From the NCBI RefSeq assembly GCF_003026455.1, contig NZ_PYMB01000002.1:220856-284855 (forward strand): 64,000 nt of DNA. The letters run 5' to 3'. The DNA comes from Photobacterium rosenbergii (GTDB lineage: Bacteria; Pseudomonadota; Gammaproteobacteria; Enterobacterales; Vibrionaceae). Shown one piece after another: positions 1 to 10,974 of the stretch. A model generated the notes under the pieces. That model did no database searches. It saw only the letters and a program-made list of their open reading frames with translations, and was not told the origin of the DNA. Position 1 is the first letter of the stretch. Each line of letters begins with the position of its first letter. The translations under genes were made by a program, and so were the position numbers.

Positions 1-451
1 CTGTCATCATTGGGAACAGGGTAGCCATCAATAGTACACCCAGACCCGTTGCTGAACTTACCGCAAGAGACATCAAGCACGCTACGATGTAAGCCGCTAC
101 TAGCAATACATAAGGTGATTTAATAACAGAAAGTGGTTTCGAGAATTGTTTTACGACCACGTTGTTGGCACCGATGTGCGTCATGTAGGATGCAAAACCA
201 CAAAGAAGCATGATTTGCATACCCAGACCGCCCCCGCGGTACTGCAGCATGTATTTCACATATTCTAATGAATCGGTGACAAAGTTACCGGTAGCCTGAA
301 TCTTTTCAGGTAGTACGTTATATCCTAAAACGCCGGTAATGAGCAGCAACAAGAGACCTGCTGTTAGTAGAACGCCCGCAGGCTTGTATCCTTTGATGAT
401 GAAATAGCCAACAGCAACCGTGACTGCCAAGCCAATCAATAGCTCCAACAT
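1..451 (-). CDS. dcuC: DcuC-family C4-dicarboxylate transporter (5' part; gene cut by window start)
   Basis: The reverse strand opens with MLELLIGLAVTVAVGYFIIK and stays open to base 1, so about 150 N-terminal residues are seen. They form several hydrophobic segments and contain RGGGLGMQIMLLCGFASYM and VSSATGLGVLLMATLFPMM, which fit the anaerobic C4-dicarboxylate carriers (fumarate/succinate exchange or succinate efflux, inner membrane). The start is ATG with AGGA about 8 bases upstream. DcuC is favoured over the related YfcC-like carriers from memory of the family; the C-terminus that would settle it is outside the window. Confidence 0.7.
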   Translation of the reverse strand, partial: MLELLIGLAVTVAVGYFIIKGYKPAGVLLTAGLLLLLITGVLGYNVLPEKIQATGNFVTDSLEYVKYMLQYRGGGLGMQIMLLCGFASYMTHIGANNVVVKQFSKPLSVIKSPYVLLVAAYIVACLMSLAVSSATGLGVLLMATLFPMMT

Positions 452-776
452 GGAAAAAATCCTCTTAAACCACAAAATTAAGAAACAATGTGTCAATTGA
501 TAAAATTTTCTTACACATTATTTTCGATAAATTTACCTAAAAAGTGGTGGAGGGACGACAATAATCGGACCAGTTTATGATCTGAAACAGAATTTTGAGT
601 AATGTGTTAATTTTGCGCTACAGCCATGAAAAGATGCGCAACATCATATGTTTGAATGTCGTTAATGATTATATTTTGCTTGTCTTTTAAGCGGTGTAAC
701 CTAAACGTAGGTAATACATTGCCTATAGAGGTTAATAACTGATTTACCGTGTTACAAAATGTAAATTTAATTACAT
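452..776. other. Intergenic region upstream of dcuC, no gene seen
   Basis: This AT-rich stretch between the LysR gene and dcuC should hold the dcuC promoter. I see no complete FNR site (TTGAT-N4-ATCAA), only a lone TTGAT half near 497. An imperfect hairpin, AAATGTAA with TTACATTT (757-778), overlaps the LysR stop codon and may terminate that gene. Confidence 0.5.
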
Positions 777-1646
777 TTAGCGATTGTTCTTTACATACTC
801 CATAAAAGCTTTGTCAGCCACTGATAAATAGCCATCTTTACGCCATGCAATAGCGATATTCAAAATGACAGGCTGCTCAAAAGGGATGGGGACAACACCG
901 GACTCATTTTCTGTCACCATGTCCAATAGGGCCGTAACCGCAAAGTCGTTGCGGACAATCTTTAAGATCATCGGCAGTAAGTTCGTTTCAAATGCAATAT
1001 TGGGTTCAAAGCGGTTTTCTTGGCAAATACGGTCAATGTATTCGCGGTGGAAATAGCCGGGTTTGAACATCACCAAGTCTTGTTCGAAGAAGGTTTTGAA
1101 GTCTATGGTGTCGAGGGTTGCCAAGTCATTTTCTGGGTGGACAGCCGCAACCATTTGGGTGGTCAGCAAGTGTTCTGTCGCAAGACGTTCTGGTATGTGG
1201 TCGCAATGGATAATGCCTAAATCGAGTTCTTTATCCAGCAGCATCTTACGGATAGTCTCGGTCCCTGCTTCGACGATAGTTAATTTTAGGTTGGGGTATT
1301 GGCTTTTGAAGCCCATCAAAATATCAGGTAAGTAATAAGATCCCAGTGAACTCGGTACCCCGAGTTTTACTTCACCTTTGGTCAGTCCTTTCAATTCTTC
1401 CATTGCAACGGTGGCGTCATGCACGCTCTGTAGGATCAAGCGAGCATGGCGAAGTAACACCTCACCTTCAGGGGTCAAGGTGACACGGCGTTCATTGCGA
1501 TCGAATAGAACGATCCCAAGTTGTTCCTCAAATTTTTTCACCGCAATACTCAAAGCTGGCTGGGCAATATGAAGCTTGGCAGCTGCTCGTGTGAAGTTGG
1601 CTGTTTCGGCTAGGGTGACAAAGTAATTGAGCTGGCGAATATCCAT
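777..1646 (-). CDS. LysR-family transcriptional regulator
   Basis: 289 aa, normal LysR length. The N-terminal winged HTH is clear: DIRQLNYFVTLAETANFTRA, then AAAKLHIAQPALSIAVKKFE at about residues 20-40, followed by a periplasmic-binding-protein-like effector domain (about 90-289). It is divergent from the MFS exporter at 1749 with about 100 bp between them, the usual layout for a LysR protein and its target, like E. coli ynfL/ynfM. It also lies upstream of and co-directional with dcuC, 325 bp away. The effector is unknown; control of the exporter is inferred from position. Confidence 0.9.
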   Translation of the reverse strand: MDIRQLNYFVTLAETANFTRAAAKLHIAQPALSIAVKKFEEQLGIVLFDRNERRVTLTPEGEVLLRHARLILQSVHDATVAMEELKGLTKGEVKLGVPSSLGSYYLPDILMGFKSQYPNLKLTIVEAGTETIRKMLLDKELDLGIIHCDHIPERLATEHLLTTQMVAAVHPENDLATLDTIDFKTFFEQDLVMFKPGYFHREYIDRICQENRFEPNIAFETNLLPMILKIVRNDFAVTALLDMVTENESGVVPIPFEQPVILNIAIAWRKDGYLSVADKAFMEYVKNNR

Positions 1647-1748
1647 GGGCTATATATTTTCCTTATAGCTTCAATATTTTTAATATATTTTCACTATTCC
1701 TAGTGAATTGCTACCGTTGGATCAGAATTCTTTTTGCTGACAACCGAC

Positions 1749-2960
1749 ATGATAGACATTCAAACCACTGAATATCGAAGAGCCAGCTTTGCCTTGTGTT
1801 TGGGCTCATTCCTTATTTTCTGCAATCTGTATTTATTTCAGCCAATGCTGCCTTTGATGGCAGAGAACTTCGCGGTATCGGCTACCCGAGTCAATTGGTT
1901 GGTGGCCGCTGCGACATTAGCTCTGGCTGTCACGCTTGTACCGTGGGCGGTTTGGTCAGAACGTATCGGCAGACGGCCTGTGATGTTAATCAGCCTCAGC
2001 CTGTTACCTGTGATTGGTTTTTTGATGCTAACAGCAGAAAGCTTACTGATGCTTAGTCTAAGCCGTGCCTTGATGGGAGCAGCATTGGCGGGCTTTGCCG
2101 CAGTGGCGGTGGCATACATGGCTGAGGAATTTACCTCTCGTGCCCTGATGCTGGCTGTGGGGGGGTATATTAGTGCCAACTCATTAGGCGGGATTGTCGG
2201 CAGGATTTCCGGTGGCTTTTTGTCTGAACGCTTTGGTTGGCAAGGTGCCGTGATATTCATGGCTATTTTTAGCTTGTTGGTGGCTATCGCGATTTATTTC
2301 CTGTTGCCAGAGCAGCGTAATTTCAAACCCGCTAAAGGCCAGTTGCGCCAGCAAACCTACAGTGTTTTGGTGCACCTTCGTACCCCTGAGTTGTGGCAGG
2401 CCATGCTGATTGGTGGCGTTAACTTTGCTTTGTTCGTGAACTTATACTCTGTGATGGGCTTCAGATTAGTTGCTGAACCGTATTCAGTACCAGTCAGTTG
2501 GGCATCGATGATTTTCTTGTGTTATCTCAGTGGTACGGTTTCGGCTAAATTAAGCGGGCGCTGGACCCAACGTTTTTCAACGGTACCGGGTATGGTATTG
2601 GGAACCTGTATCAGTGCGATGGGGATGTGGGTTGCTTGGTATGAATCTGTCTATGCCATGGTTCTGGGTTTATTGTTAATTAGCTCAGGCTCATTCTTTA
2701 CCCACTCTTTGGCTTATGGTTGGGTCAGCCAACGAGCCAAAACCGCGAAGGCAACGGCAACAGCCTTGTACTTGGTCCATTATTATGCGGGCGGTAGTTT
2801 AGGGGGGTTTTACCTTATCGGTTGCTGGCAGTATTTCGGCTGGACTGGCGTCATCGCGGGCGGCTCTGTCCTCTATATCTTGATGGGCATGCTGTGTTAT
2901 CGCTTGTACGTAAGAACGGAAGGGAGCTCAGATGCGCCGTTGCCCTCTGAGCCCCATTAA
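1749..2960 (+). CDS. MFS efflux transporter, YnfM-like
   Basis: About 403 aa from ATG 1749; a TTG at 1734 could add five residues and neither has a strong ribosome site. Twelve hydrophobic segments are visible. The loop after TM2 has WSERIGRRPVMLISLSL, the MFS motif A (basic G-x-x-x-D/E-R-x-G-R-R type). YMAEEF and the overall pattern resemble the YnfM/arabinose-efflux-like drug:H+ antiporter branch of the inner membrane. Its stop is five bases from the end of the convergent chemoreceptor gene. The LysR gene on the other side is the likely regulator; the substrate cannot be read from the sequence. Confidence 0.85.
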   Translation: MIDIQTTEYRRASFALCLGSFLIFCNLYLFQPMLPLMAENFAVSATRVNWLVAAATLALAVTLVPWAVWSERIGRRPVMLISLSLLPVIGFLMLTAESLLMLSLSRALMGAALAGFAAVAVAYMAEEFTSRALMLAVGGYISANSLGGIVGRISGGFLSERFGWQGAVIFMAIFSLLVAIAIYFLLPEQRNFKPAKGQLRQQTYSVLVHLRTPELWQAMLIGGVNFALFVNLYSVMGFRLVAEPYSVPVSWASMIFLCYLSGTVSAKLSGRWTQRFSTVPGMVLGTCISAMGMWVAWYESVYAMVLGLLLISSGSFFTHSLAYGWVSQRAKTAKATATALYLVHYYAGGSLGGFYLIGCWQYFGWTGVIAGGSVLYILMGMLCYRLYVRTEGSSDAPLPSEPH

Positions 2961-2964
2961 GCCG

Positions 2965-4854
2965 TTACTTGTATTTGAACTGACCGACAACCCCGTCTAA
3001 CTGCTCTGCCATTTTGGCAACTTCTTGGCTGCTAGTGCTGGTTTGGCTAACAGCGGTTGCTGTATTAGTTGCTAGCTCCGCAATACGATGGATGTTCTGA
3101 TCAATTTCTGCGGATACGGCAGCTTGCTGCTCAGAAGCAGACGCGATCTGTAAGCTTCTGTCTGAAATATCAGTGATAGCCTTGAGGATCAAATCCGCAG
3201 CTTCTTTCGCTTGCTTGGTATGAGCCACTGTACCTTCAGCCAAAGCTTGGCTGTGCTGCATAGCTGCAACACTTTGGCTGACTGTTTTGAGCAGTTGTTC
3301 GATGGTTTGCTCAATCTCTTGTGTCGAGCTGTGAGTGCGCTGAGCAAGCTGGCGCACCTCATCAGCCACCACAGCAAATCCACGACCATGTTCACCTGCT
3401 CGAGCGGCCTCAATTGCAGCATTGAGAGCCAATAGATTGGTTTGTTCAGTTATATCCCGGATAACAGATGTCACCTTGTTGATATTCTGGCTTTGCGCTT
3501 CCAGTGTTTGGATTTGCGCCTGTGCAGATTGGATTTCATTAGCTAACGCATCGATAGATACGGCGGCTTGCTGGCTGATTTCTTGGCTTTTTACTGCATT
3601 ATCCTGCCCATTTTGCGCCGCTGTGGCGGTATCACTGATGTTGTTTGCAATTTCACTGCTTGCTGCCAGCAGTTCATTGACCGATGTGGCAACGTTGGCT
3701 GATTCACTTTGCTGTTGTTCAGCATTGGCCAAACTGCCTGATGCGGCAGATTTGGACTCGTTGGCCGCTTGGGAGAGTTGAGCGGAAATGTCGGCGATAT
3801 TGTTGATAATGACTTGGAGCTTACTGGTGAAAAGATCAAAAGAGCGACTAAGCTGGGCAAGTTCATCATTGCCTTGGTCATTCATTCGTACGGTTAAATC
3901 GCCTTCACCCTGTGCGATATCTCTCATCATGCGGTTAACGGCATTTAGCCGCTTATTGATGGTTCGGCTGATCACAAACAGTACAAGGGTCATGACCAAA
4001 GTAATCACCCCGCCACCGACCAAGAGAATTATTTTTTCTTGGGTCTGCATGTCATGAATAGTATTGATGATTGTGTGTTCTAGTTGGTCAATTTGGCTTT
4101 CAACACGTTGAACATTCGTCCTCAACTCACCGTACAGTCCCTGGTTGTAAGTGAGGCCAATATCGGTATAACCCTGTACGAGTTCATCAAACATCATTTG
4201 ATAGATAGTGATGCTTCTTTTTAGGGTTCTTTGCTCATTTGCTGAGAGGTCGCTAATGGCCAGTGTGGAAAGTAGGGTGTCGAGGTTGTTATTAAAAACC
4301 TCGACATGGCTGGGATCTTTGGTGATAAGAAAGTCTTTTTCGTTGCGGCGCAATGTTAACAGCAACCGATAGAGTTTTTCGTGGCCGTTGAGCAACAACA
4401 ACTCTTCAGTGTCGTTAGCGGCAGAGCGGATATTGCCTCTTAGCCCTTCAGACGGTGTAAGGCCCAGCAGGATAGTTTGATCAGCGATGATATTAAACTG
4501 ATTGGCATAGCTGTCGAGGGAGTCTTTAACCTGTTCAAACTCGGCATTGTGCTCTTCACCATACTCAGCCAGTAAGGCTTTTACGGTTGCCAATCGAGCA
4601 TTGAGCTCGATTTGCTTTTGGTTGAATTTCTCAACGTATCCCGCATCAAGACGGGCTAGAAAGTCTTTTTCATGGCGACGTAAGGTCAGTAAGTCAGCAT
4701 TACTGTGCGCCGTTTCTTGAGCTGCGACCTGGAGGTTATCCAGCTTAATAAATGAAAGAGACTCAACAACACCAAACGTCAGCATGGCGCTGACGAGAAA
4801 AAAGCTGGTGAGATAAAGCTTGGCTTTAATTGTTCTAAAGAAATGGGTTTGCAT
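2965..4854 (-). CDS. Methyl-accepting chemotaxis protein with helical bimodular-type sensor
   Basis: 629 aa. A membrane segment at about residues 13-33 and another at about 276-298 enclose a long helical periplasmic sensor with the motif L-R-R-x-E-K-D-F-L twice ([13 protein letters not shown] near 58 and [13 protein letters not shown] near 167), a hallmark of HBM-type sensor modules. A HAMP domain follows (about 300-350), then the signalling hairpin with the conserved tip [19 protein letters not shown] and [17 protein letters not shown]. It feeds ligand sensing into CheA/CheW at the pole. No C-terminal CheR-binding pentapeptide is seen; the protein ends QFKYK. The ligand is unknown; HBM receptors often sense organic acids. 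Confidence 0.93.
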   Translation of the reverse strand: MQTHFFRTIKAKLYLTSFFLVSAMLTFGVVESLSFIKLDNLQVAAQETAHSNADLLTLRRHEKDFLARLDAGYVEKFNQKQIELNARLATVKALLAEYGEEHNAEFEQVKDSLDSYANQFNIIADQTILLGLTPSEGLRGNIRSAANDTEELLLLNGHEKLYRLLLTLRRNEKDFLITKDPSHVEVFNNNLDTLLSTLAISDLSANEQRTLKRSITIYQMMFDELVQGYTDIGLTYNQGLYGELRTNVQRVESQIDQLEHTIINTIHDMQTQEKIILLVGGGVITLVMTLVLFVISRTINKRLNAVNRMMRDIAQGEGDLTVRMNDQGNDELAQLSRSFDLFTSKLQVIINNIADISAQLSQAANESKSAASGSLANAEQQQSESANVATSVNELLAASSEIANNISDTATAAQNGQDNAVKSQEISQQAAVSIDALANEIQSAQAQIQTLEAQSQNINKVTSVIRDITEQTNLLALNAAIEAARAGEHGRGFAVVADEVRQLAQRTHSSTQEIEQTIEQLLKTVSQSVAAMQHSQALAEGTVAHTKQAKEAADLILKAITDISDRSLQIASASEQQAAVSAEIDQNIHRIAELATNTATAVSQTSTSSQEVAKMAEQLDGVVGQFKYK

Positions 4855-4961
4855 TCCACTCTCCCTGTTTGCTTATAACAACCCGTGCCAGACATACGAG
4901 CATGTGTCGGTTAAACGAGACACTGAAGTCTGCTTTGCTATATAACTATAGGATCAGAAAT

Positions 4962-5016
4962 GAAAAAATCCCGAAATTTGCCCTTTATGTTGGGGAACAA
5001 GGGCAAGCTCCGGGAT
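4962..5016 (-). terminator. Rho-independent terminator of glpABC
   Basis: Read on the minus strand just after glpC, a long stem pairs ATCCCG...TTGCCCTT (from 5016) with AAGGGCAA...CGGGAT (to 4968), followed by a run of six T (4962-4967). Confidence 0.8.
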
Positions 5017-5034
5017 GAGGGTGAATGCAGTTTA

Positions 5035-6246
5035 TTAAGCTAAAGCCATAGCCAGCAAGGAAACGGGATGGATAGTTTCTAAATCCGTGTTTTCTTCAAT
5101 TTGCCATTTACAGGTTTCACAGTCGGTGATGGCGAAATCTGCTTTGGCACGTTTGATTTGATCAAACAGGTTGCTGCCAATGGCCATAGAAGTTTCATAA
5201 TTTTCTGTTTTGAAGCCATAGGTACCCGCCAGGCCACAACATTGGCTGTCGAGGACTTCAACCTCTAGACCCGGGATCATCTTCAGCAGTTCGATGGTAT
5301 ACAAGCTACCGCCGGTCTTTTCGAGGTGGCATGGCGTATGGTAGACAACCTTTTTGTTGATAGGCTTCATCTTCGGTGCCCGACCGTTCATGAATTCTTT
5401 GAGCAAAAAGCGGGTCACATACTCAATCTTGTTGGCGACCTTACTGTTATCCACTTTCAGTACATTCGGGTACTCTTCTTTTAGTGTGAAAGAGCAGGTC
5501 GATGAGGTAGAGAGGATAGGTGCATCGTGCTTTTCTACAGCAGCAGAGAAGTTGTCGATATTCAATTTGGCATTTTTTTTCGCTTTGTCGAAAAAGCCGT
5601 TGGCAATCAAAGGCACACCACAACATTTTTCTTTGTCCATCAATTGGACGCCGATGCTCATCGCATTCATTACACTGACAAAGTCTTTACCCAGTTGCGG
5701 GTGGTTGTAATTGACATAGCAGCCATGGAAGTAATGCACTTGTTTCGGGTACAAAGCTTGGCTGGTGCAGTTCTGCTTGTACCAGCGGCGGAATGTACCG
5801 TGAGAATACTTGGGCAGACTCTTGTGGTCATGCACGCCAATTGTTTTGTGCATGATCTTCTTAACCGGCTTCAACCCAGTAATGGAATTGACGATAGGTG
5901 CGAAAGGAGTAGCTGCCGATCCCATCAAATCGGTATGGCTCAACACAAAGTCGCGGATAGTTTTAATGTTCATCGGCAACTTAGCATGTTCATCGCGGGC
6001 GACAGCAATCATATCGCCGATTTTTACCCCAGAAGGGCAGGCGGTTTCACAGCGCTTACAGTTGGTACACAGCTTCAATGTTTCATCGTAGAAATCTGGA
6101 CTTTTTATACGCAGGCGTTCACCGTCAGGGCCGCATTGTTTTGGCCCTGGATATTGTGGGTTAGCTTTGGCAACCGGGCAGTAGACAGTACAAACCGTAC
6201 ATTTGATGCATTGGTCGAAGCTAGTATCTTTCTGGAGAAGGCTCAT
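5035..6246 (-). CDS. glpC: Anaerobic glycerol-3-phosphate dehydrogenase subunit C (iron-sulfur)
   Basis: 403 aa, the usual GlpC length. Two [4Fe-4S] ferredoxin motifs sit near the N-terminus ([12 protein letters not shown] at about 14-25 and [12 protein letters not shown] at about 61-72), followed by two CCG domains (KCCGVPLI and [10 protein letters not shown]) like those of heterodisulfide-reductase-type subunits. GlpC anchors the GlpAB dehydrogenase to the membrane and passes electrons to menaquinone during anaerobic growth on glycerol 3-phosphate. Its ATG overlaps the glpB stop by 4 bases (ATGA), so the subunits are translationally coupled, and a strong terminator follows. Confidence 0.97.
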   Translation of the reverse strand: MSLLQKDTSFDQCIKCTVCTVYCPVAKANPQYPGPKQCGPDGERLRIKSPDFYDETLKLCTNCKRCETACPSGVKIGDMIAVARDEHAKLPMNIKTIRDFVLSHTDLMGSAATPFAPIVNSITGLKPVKKIMHKTIGVHDHKSLPKYSHGTFRRWYKQNCTSQALYPKQVHYFHGCYVNYNHPQLGKDFVSVMNAMSIGVQLMDKEKCCGVPLIANGFFDKAKKNAKLNIDNFSAAVEKHDAPILSTSSTCSFTLKEEYPNVLKVDNSKVANKIEYVTRFLLKEFMNGRAPKMKPINKKVVYHTPCHLEKTGGSLYTIELLKMIPGLEVEVLDSQCCGLAGTYGFKTENYETSMAIGSNLFDQIKRAKADFAITDCETCKWQIEENTDLETIHPVSLLAMALA

Positions 6247-7586
6247 GCGATTGTCCTTTCTTGTTTTGCCTGTGTCTCTGTAACGTGTTCATGCTTGTGC
6301 TGATGGGCGGTAATCATCTGCTGGGCCACATAGTAGCCGGTAGAAATTGCCACCCCGGAGCCTGAGCCTTCCTGAACAGGATCATAGTGGGCCAAGATAG
6401 CGCCGGCACAGTAAAGGTTCTTGATAACCTGCTGATTGATAGTGGGGTTCAATTGTTTATTGCATTCAACGCCCATCTTCATAAATGGGTGACTTTGTGG
6501 CGAGAAAAACTGTGGTTGATACCAGTGGTCACGGTGTGTGCTGTCAGCCATGTCCAAACCAAAGATAGGCTCGCATACCGCATGGCGCTGTGCAGAAAGC
6601 CCTTTACTGAAAAAGCTGCCGCTTGCTAGTAGGAAGCTATCGGCTACCAATGGGATATCTTCATGGTTACGGGTGAAGATTTTTTCTAAACAGCCATTGT
6701 TAAATTCGCCCTTTAGTACTTCATCTCCAGAAAGTAGCAAACCACCTAAGCGCTTGTAGTGTGACTTCATGGCCTCTTCAAGGCGGATACCCAGCAATGA
6801 AGGCGGCATGGTGGGTAGTTCGCAAATCTTGAAGTCGGTCAGGCCTTCGAGCAACTTGATAGTGGCTGCCCCGTCTCCATTGCCAAAGATCGCGGGCAAG
6901 ACAACGAGGTCTGCTTTACCGACTTGTTGGATCATTGACTTGGCAAAAGCATGCAATTTGGTTTCATCGCGCAGTACGCGTGAGATGTCTATTGAGCGGA
7001 ATTCACAAGGATTACGCTGCATGTTTTCAAAATCAGGTAGCTCGACAGCTGCAGTTTTGATTTTTACCCCAGCAAAGGCTTGCAGTTTGGACAAGTTGTC
7101 AGCCGCCAATTGGGGTTGGAAATCCCGGAAACCATCAACAGTTACCAGGGCTATTTCGGCTAAACCCTCAGCCAATTGATGTTGCGGGAACTGATGGACA
7201 GTCTGTTGCGATAGCCAAGTAGAGCGGAAGGTGCCCATTGGAGTGACACGGTAATGGTTCTGCTCATCGGGCTGAGCGGTAAGGTAGACACCGCAGTGCT
7301 CCATCATGTCCTGATACCAGTTGATGGCTTCGCGACACTGTAGTTCACCCAACTTACTATAAGGATGGGATGGGCATTGGCTTTTTAATTCTTCAAAAGC
7401 AGGGAAAGGGGCGTTAACGGCTTCGCCATTAGGTAGGCGGCTGAGCACATCCACAGAGCCTGAGGAAAAGTGTAGGGCACTTTGTCCAGCAGCGATAACT
7501 GCAGTCTTTAGTCCCGCTTCGGCGCAGCGGATAGCGCAACTTAGGCCCGCGACACCGCCGCCGATGATGATGCTATCAAATTTCAT
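6243..7586 (-). CDS. glpB: Anaerobic glycerol-3-phosphate dehydrogenase subunit B
   Basis: 447 aa. The N-terminus is a Rossmann FAD/FMN-binding fold, [20 protein letters not shown], and the C-terminus has [14 protein letters not shown], which closes the flavin site. GlpB is the second flavoprotein subunit of GlpABC, relaying electrons from GlpA to GlpC. It sits between glpA and glpC with 4-base overlaps on both sides, giving a fixed stoichiometry operon. Nothing looks damaged. Confidence 0.96.
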   Translation of the reverse strand: MKFDSIIIGGGVAGLSCAIRCAEAGLKTAVIAAGQSALHFSSGSVDVLSRLPNGEAVNAPFPAFEELKSQCPSHPYSKLGELQCREAINWYQDMMEHCGVYLTAQPDEQNHYRVTPMGTFRSTWLSQQTVHQFPQHQLAEGLAEIALVTVDGFRDFQPQLAADNLSKLQAFAGVKIKTAAVELPDFENMQRNPCEFRSIDISRVLRDETKLHAFAKSMIQQVGKADLVVLPAIFGNGDGAATIKLLEGLTDFKICELPTMPPSLLGIRLEEAMKSHYKRLGGLLLSGDEVLKGEFNNGCLEKIFTRNHEDIPLVADSFLLASGSFFSKGLSAQRHAVCEPIFGLDMADSTHRDHWYQPQFFSPQSHPFMKMGVECNKQLNPTINQQVIKNLYCAGAILAHYDPVQEGSGSGVAISTGYYVAQQMITAHQHKHEHVTETQAKQERTIA

Positions 7587-9265
7587 TGTGTTACCTCGTC
7601 AGCAGGCGTTGATGGTGTTGTTGCGGTGTTTTTGTCTTTTTCTACAGGGGATTGCTGCTCTGGTAGGTCACTAACGCCAAACAGCCCTTCGTAAATCCAG
7701 TAGGTAAACTCCCCCTCACGCAGTGCATCGCCCCAGAAAACCGGTTTGATACCTTTCCAGCGCTCTTCAAGAAACTCTTCTAGTAAATGGCTCGCCTTAT
7801 TGCCCGATGCTTTTCCGTATTCGGAGAACAGGCCAGCGGCACGGTAGGAGCAAAGCTCACCCTGGCAAGGACCCATCCCAATTCGGGTTCGACGGCGGAG
7901 ATCTACGAGGTTATGAACATCCAGATCTTTGATGGCATATTCCACTTCGCCACAAGTCACCATTTCACATTCACAGATCACTGCCTGACTTTTCTTGTCA
8001 TTGCTCAGGAACTTCTCGGCACGTTCGCCGTGGCGGTAGATAGCCGATTGATAGACAGGTTTGGCTAGGCTTGCTGCTGCCGGTTTTTTTGGCTCAGCGT
8101 GTTCGGAGCCAGGCAAAGGTTTTTCATGGGTGATACATGGAGCGGTGTTGCCCAGTTTTTTCGCCACCAAATCTGTGGTCCATTCCGCCATCATGCGGTA
8201 GGTCATCAGTTTGCCGCCGGTGATAGTGACAAAGCCGTCCAAACCGTCACGCTCAGCGTGATCAAGCAGTACGATTCCGCGACTGATATTACGGCCACTG
8301 GTATCGCCATCGACGGCAACCAAAGGCCTTACGCCAGCATAAGCACGCAATACACGGGTGTTGGCCATGATAGGGGCAAGTTTGGTTCCTTCCTCAAGCA
8401 GGATGTCGATTTCTTTACTGGTCACATGCAGATCATCGATCTTGTCGTAATCGATCCGTTCGGAAGTGGTACCGATAAGCGAAATGGTATCGCCGGGTAC
8501 AAGAATGTCTGCATCTGACGGCTTGCGGCAGCGGTTGATCACCAAGTTATTGATACGGTAGTCAAGGATCAGTAGTGATCCTTTGGCTGGGAACATCTTG
8601 ATAGAAAGATCGCCATATTCACAGATTTGCTGTCCCCAGATCCCTGCTGCGTTAATGACTTGCTTGGCACGGATTTCAAAAGATTGTCCGGTCTTCATGT
8701 CCAGGCAGTAAACACCACGAACGCTTGCTCCTTCTCTGATGAGGCCAGTGACATGAGTATGGTTGAATAAGCGGGCGCCATGTTCGACGGCATCAAGTAC
8801 ATTTGAAGCTGATAAGCGGAAAGGATCTAGCGTGCCGTCAGGTACTTTTACCGCGCCGATTAATGATGGATTACAATTTGGTTCAAGGCGTAGCGCATCT
8901 TTTGGAGAGAGTTGCTCAACATCGATATCAGCTGCCTGACAAGATGAAATAAAGGTCTTTTGAAAATCGAGATCATCGTCAGGTAGGGAAATAAATAGCC
9001 CCTGGGTATCTTCAACACAGTGGCGAGCGATGTTTTTCAGGATACGGTTTTCCTGAATACACTCTTTGGCCGATTCCTGATCGGTGACGGCGTATCGGGC
9101 GCCGGAGTGGAGCAGGCCATGGTTTCTTCCCGTTGTCCCCGATGCGAGATCATCTTTTTCAACCAGAATGCAGGAGATTCCGCGTAAGGCACAGTCGCGC
9201 ATAATACCTGTACCGGTTGCGCCGCCGCCAATAATCACAACATCTGTTTCAAACCAACTATTCAT
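7583..9265 (-). CDS. glpA: Anaerobic glycerol-3-phosphate dehydrogenase subunit A
   Basis: 560 aa. It has the FAD dinucleotide-binding motif [20 protein letters not shown] at about residues 8-27, the DAO-type oxidoreductase core with [15 protein letters not shown], and a C-terminal BFD-like [2Fe-2S] module: C-E-C near [14 protein letters not shown] and C-x4-C in MGPCQGELC. It oxidises glycerol 3-phosphate to dihydroxyacetone phosphate under anaerobic conditions. It is the first gene of glpABC, and the promoter region lies at 9266-9537. Confidence 0.97.
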   Translation of the reverse strand: MNSWFETDVVIIGGGATGTGIMRDCALRGISCILVEKDDLASGTTGRNHGLLHSGARYAVTDQESAKECIQENRILKNIARHCVEDTQGLFISLPDDDLDFQKTFISSCQAADIDVEQLSPKDALRLEPNCNPSLIGAVKVPDGTLDPFRLSASNVLDAVEHGARLFNHTHVTGLIREGASVRGVYCLDMKTGQSFEIRAKQVINAAGIWGQQICEYGDLSIKMFPAKGSLLILDYRINNLVINRCRKPSDADILVPGDTISLIGTTSERIDYDKIDDLHVTSKEIDILLEEGTKLAPIMANTRVLRAYAGVRPLVAVDGDTSGRNISRGIVLLDHAERDGLDGFVTITGGKLMTYRMMAEWTTDLVAKKLGNTAPCITHEKPLPGSEHAEPKKPAAASLAKPVYQSAIYRHGERAEKFLSNDKKSQAVICECEMVTCGEVEYAIKDLDVHNLVDLRRRTRIGMGPCQGELCSYRAAGLFSEYGKASGNKASHLLEEFLEERWKGIKPVFWGDALREGEFTYWIYEGLFGVSDLPEQQSPVEKDKNTATTPSTPADEVTQ

Positions 9266-9380
9266 GTTCGTTTTCGCTTATTGTTTTGGTTCGTGGATCA
9301 GGAAATGGATAATTCCTTCTATTCTATGCTGAGTAATATGCCACTTTTTGTAAGGGTAATATTTGATCGGTCACACAAAT

Positions 9381-9408
9381 ATGAGCGTTCGAGCATTCGA
9401 GCGCGCAT
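9381..9408. promoter_or_regulatory. Candidate operator upstream of glpA
   Basis: An imperfect 28-bp dyad, ATGAGCGTTCGAGC followed by ATTCGAGCGCGCAT, lies about 115 bp upstream of glpA. The ATG...TTCG / CGA...CAT pattern recalls GlpR operators, but the spacing is not the canonical 20-bp site, so this is a suggestion only. The region 9266-9537 otherwise holds no gene. Confidence 0.35.
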
Positions 9409-9537
9409 AAATATGATTGTTTGGCTAAAAAGGAAACAAATTTTGCAGGTTGCAGCCATTCGAAAGCCTGAATAGAGGGAATTTCACAGACGGCACGATG
9501 AAACGAAAGTGTTTAACTCTTACAAGAGGATGGGGGC

Positions 9538-10710
9538 TTATGCGATGGCTTTGCGTCTTTCACATAAAATAGGCGTGTAATCGATAGGGTGGTAGCGGCT
9601 GCAGTCACGACCAGCATCTTTGCAGTCGTACAAGGCCCTGTCAGCCCGTTCAATTAAAGAGGAGAGGGAGTCGTTGTCACCATAACTGGAAATACCAATG
9701 CTGGTGGTAAAGCTAATGGCAGTGCTATCTATTCCGGTATCGACTTCCAGCGCTCGGATACGCATTAACATACGCTCAGCAATCCTTTCCGCGTCATAAG
9801 AGGCGCACTTGGGCAAGAAGAGAATGAACTCCTCACCGCCAAATCGACCGAACAAATCTGTTTTGCGAATATGTTGTTGCATGAAGTTGGCAAACTCTTT
9901 CAATACCTTGTCGCCAACACCATGGCCCCAGGTGTCATTGATCCGCTTAAACCGGTCGATATCAAAAAGCATAACGGAAAAAGGCTGTTGCTTCTGTATG
10001 CAATTGGCAAGTTGCTTGTCCGCTAATTGCAACAGCATACGGCGGTTATAAATGCCAGTCAGTGGATCGAGGGTGGCTTGCCGGTATAGTCGCATTAGCA
10101 TGTGTAACTTAGAAAGTTGCGACCAAACAACCATCAGGGCCAAGACATTCTGTAGCCAGTAACTGGCAATGTTCTCGGGGCTGAATAAATGGCCTGAGAG
10201 ATAGTCAACCAGAAGTTGGGTTATTGCCGTGAAGGCAAGCATGCACAGGCTTTCTTTCAAGGTAACCGGCAGGATAGTCAGGATAGCAACGTGAATGATC
10301 GGCAGCAGGGTATAGCCGTAAACGAAGCCGCTGTAGACCGTTGGGAAATCTAAAGCCCAAGCTGTATAGAGGTAGAACAAGTTAATGCTGACCACCATCA
10401 GGCCCATATACCACTGCGCCCGTTTCAACGTGGTGTGTTGGTGGTTCATCCAGGCAATAGCCAGGAGAAAACTGCCCAATAGCAAACGAGAGCCGGCAAT
10501 ATGCAGATGGGTTGGCTGGGCAAGAAACATTAAATCAAACGGTAGCCACAGAATCACTAATACTCCCCAAACCGAGGACAACATGGTGATTCTGCTGCGC
10601 AGATAGCCACTGCGAGTATTCTTGAAGCTAGTGGAATGGGCGCGTGCACTCCAAAGATCGGGAATATATAGCTTGAGAGAGTTAAACGCGTGGTGCAGTG
10701 ATGACTTCAT
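9538..10710 (-). CDS. Membrane-bound GGDEF diguanylate cyclase
   Basis: 390 aa. Residues about 40-210 carry five or six hydrophobic segments of an integral membrane sensor with no recognisable named domain. The GGDEF domain follows (about 215-380): DPLTGIYNRRML at its start, FDIDRFKRINDTWGHGVGD, and the active site FGRFGGEEFILFL, a functional GGEEF variant. RKTD, five residues before GGEEF, matches the RxxD inhibitory I-site. The predicted activity is synthesis of c-di-GMP with product inhibition. No EAL domain is present. It stands alone, convergent with no close neighbour. Confidence 0.93.
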   Translation of the reverse strand: MKSSLHHAFNSLKLYIPDLWSARAHSTSFKNTRSGYLRSRITMLSSVWGVLVILWLPFDLMFLAQPTHLHIAGSRLLLGSFLLAIAWMNHQHTTLKRAQWYMGLMVVSINLFYLYTAWALDFPTVYSGFVYGYTLLPIIHVAILTILPVTLKESLCMLAFTAITQLLVDYLSGHLFSPENIASYWLQNVLALMVVWSQLSKLHMLMRLYRQATLDPLTGIYNRRMLLQLADKQLANCIQKQQPFSVMLFDIDRFKRINDTWGHGVGDKVLKEFANFMQQHIRKTDLFGRFGGEEFILFLPKCASYDAERIAERMLMRIRALEVDTGIDSTAISFTTSIGISSYGDNDSLSSLIERADRALYDCKDAGRDCSRYHPIDYTPILCERRKAIA

Positions 10711-10974
10711 AGCGTTGGCCCTTGCTACTTCCTGTTAGTCATAGATCCAAACTGCTACTGATCTTTGGTGGTCATAAAGTGCTATTATTCCACAGCGGCA
10801 TTTATCATTCAGTGATATTGATCCAAAAATCAAGCCACTATTGCCTAGTTTGGTTAGCATTAAAGAAAGTGAAATCACCACACAACAAGATGCATAGTGT
10901 GTTTTCCTTGTTGGTATAGAACAGGGTAATTGTTATCATCCACACACTTTGTTTTGCTACATCAAGATAATCCC

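Noticed and set aside
5527..6303. Long open frame (258 codons) on the plus strand within glpC
   Set aside because: It is the opposite-strand shadow of a clear GlpC with intact Fe-S motifs; its composition is Cys/Val/His-rich in an unprotein-like way.
10786..10835. FNR-like TTGATCCAAAAATCAA
   Set aside because: The half-sites are 6 bp apart, not 4, so it does not fit FNR or CRP.
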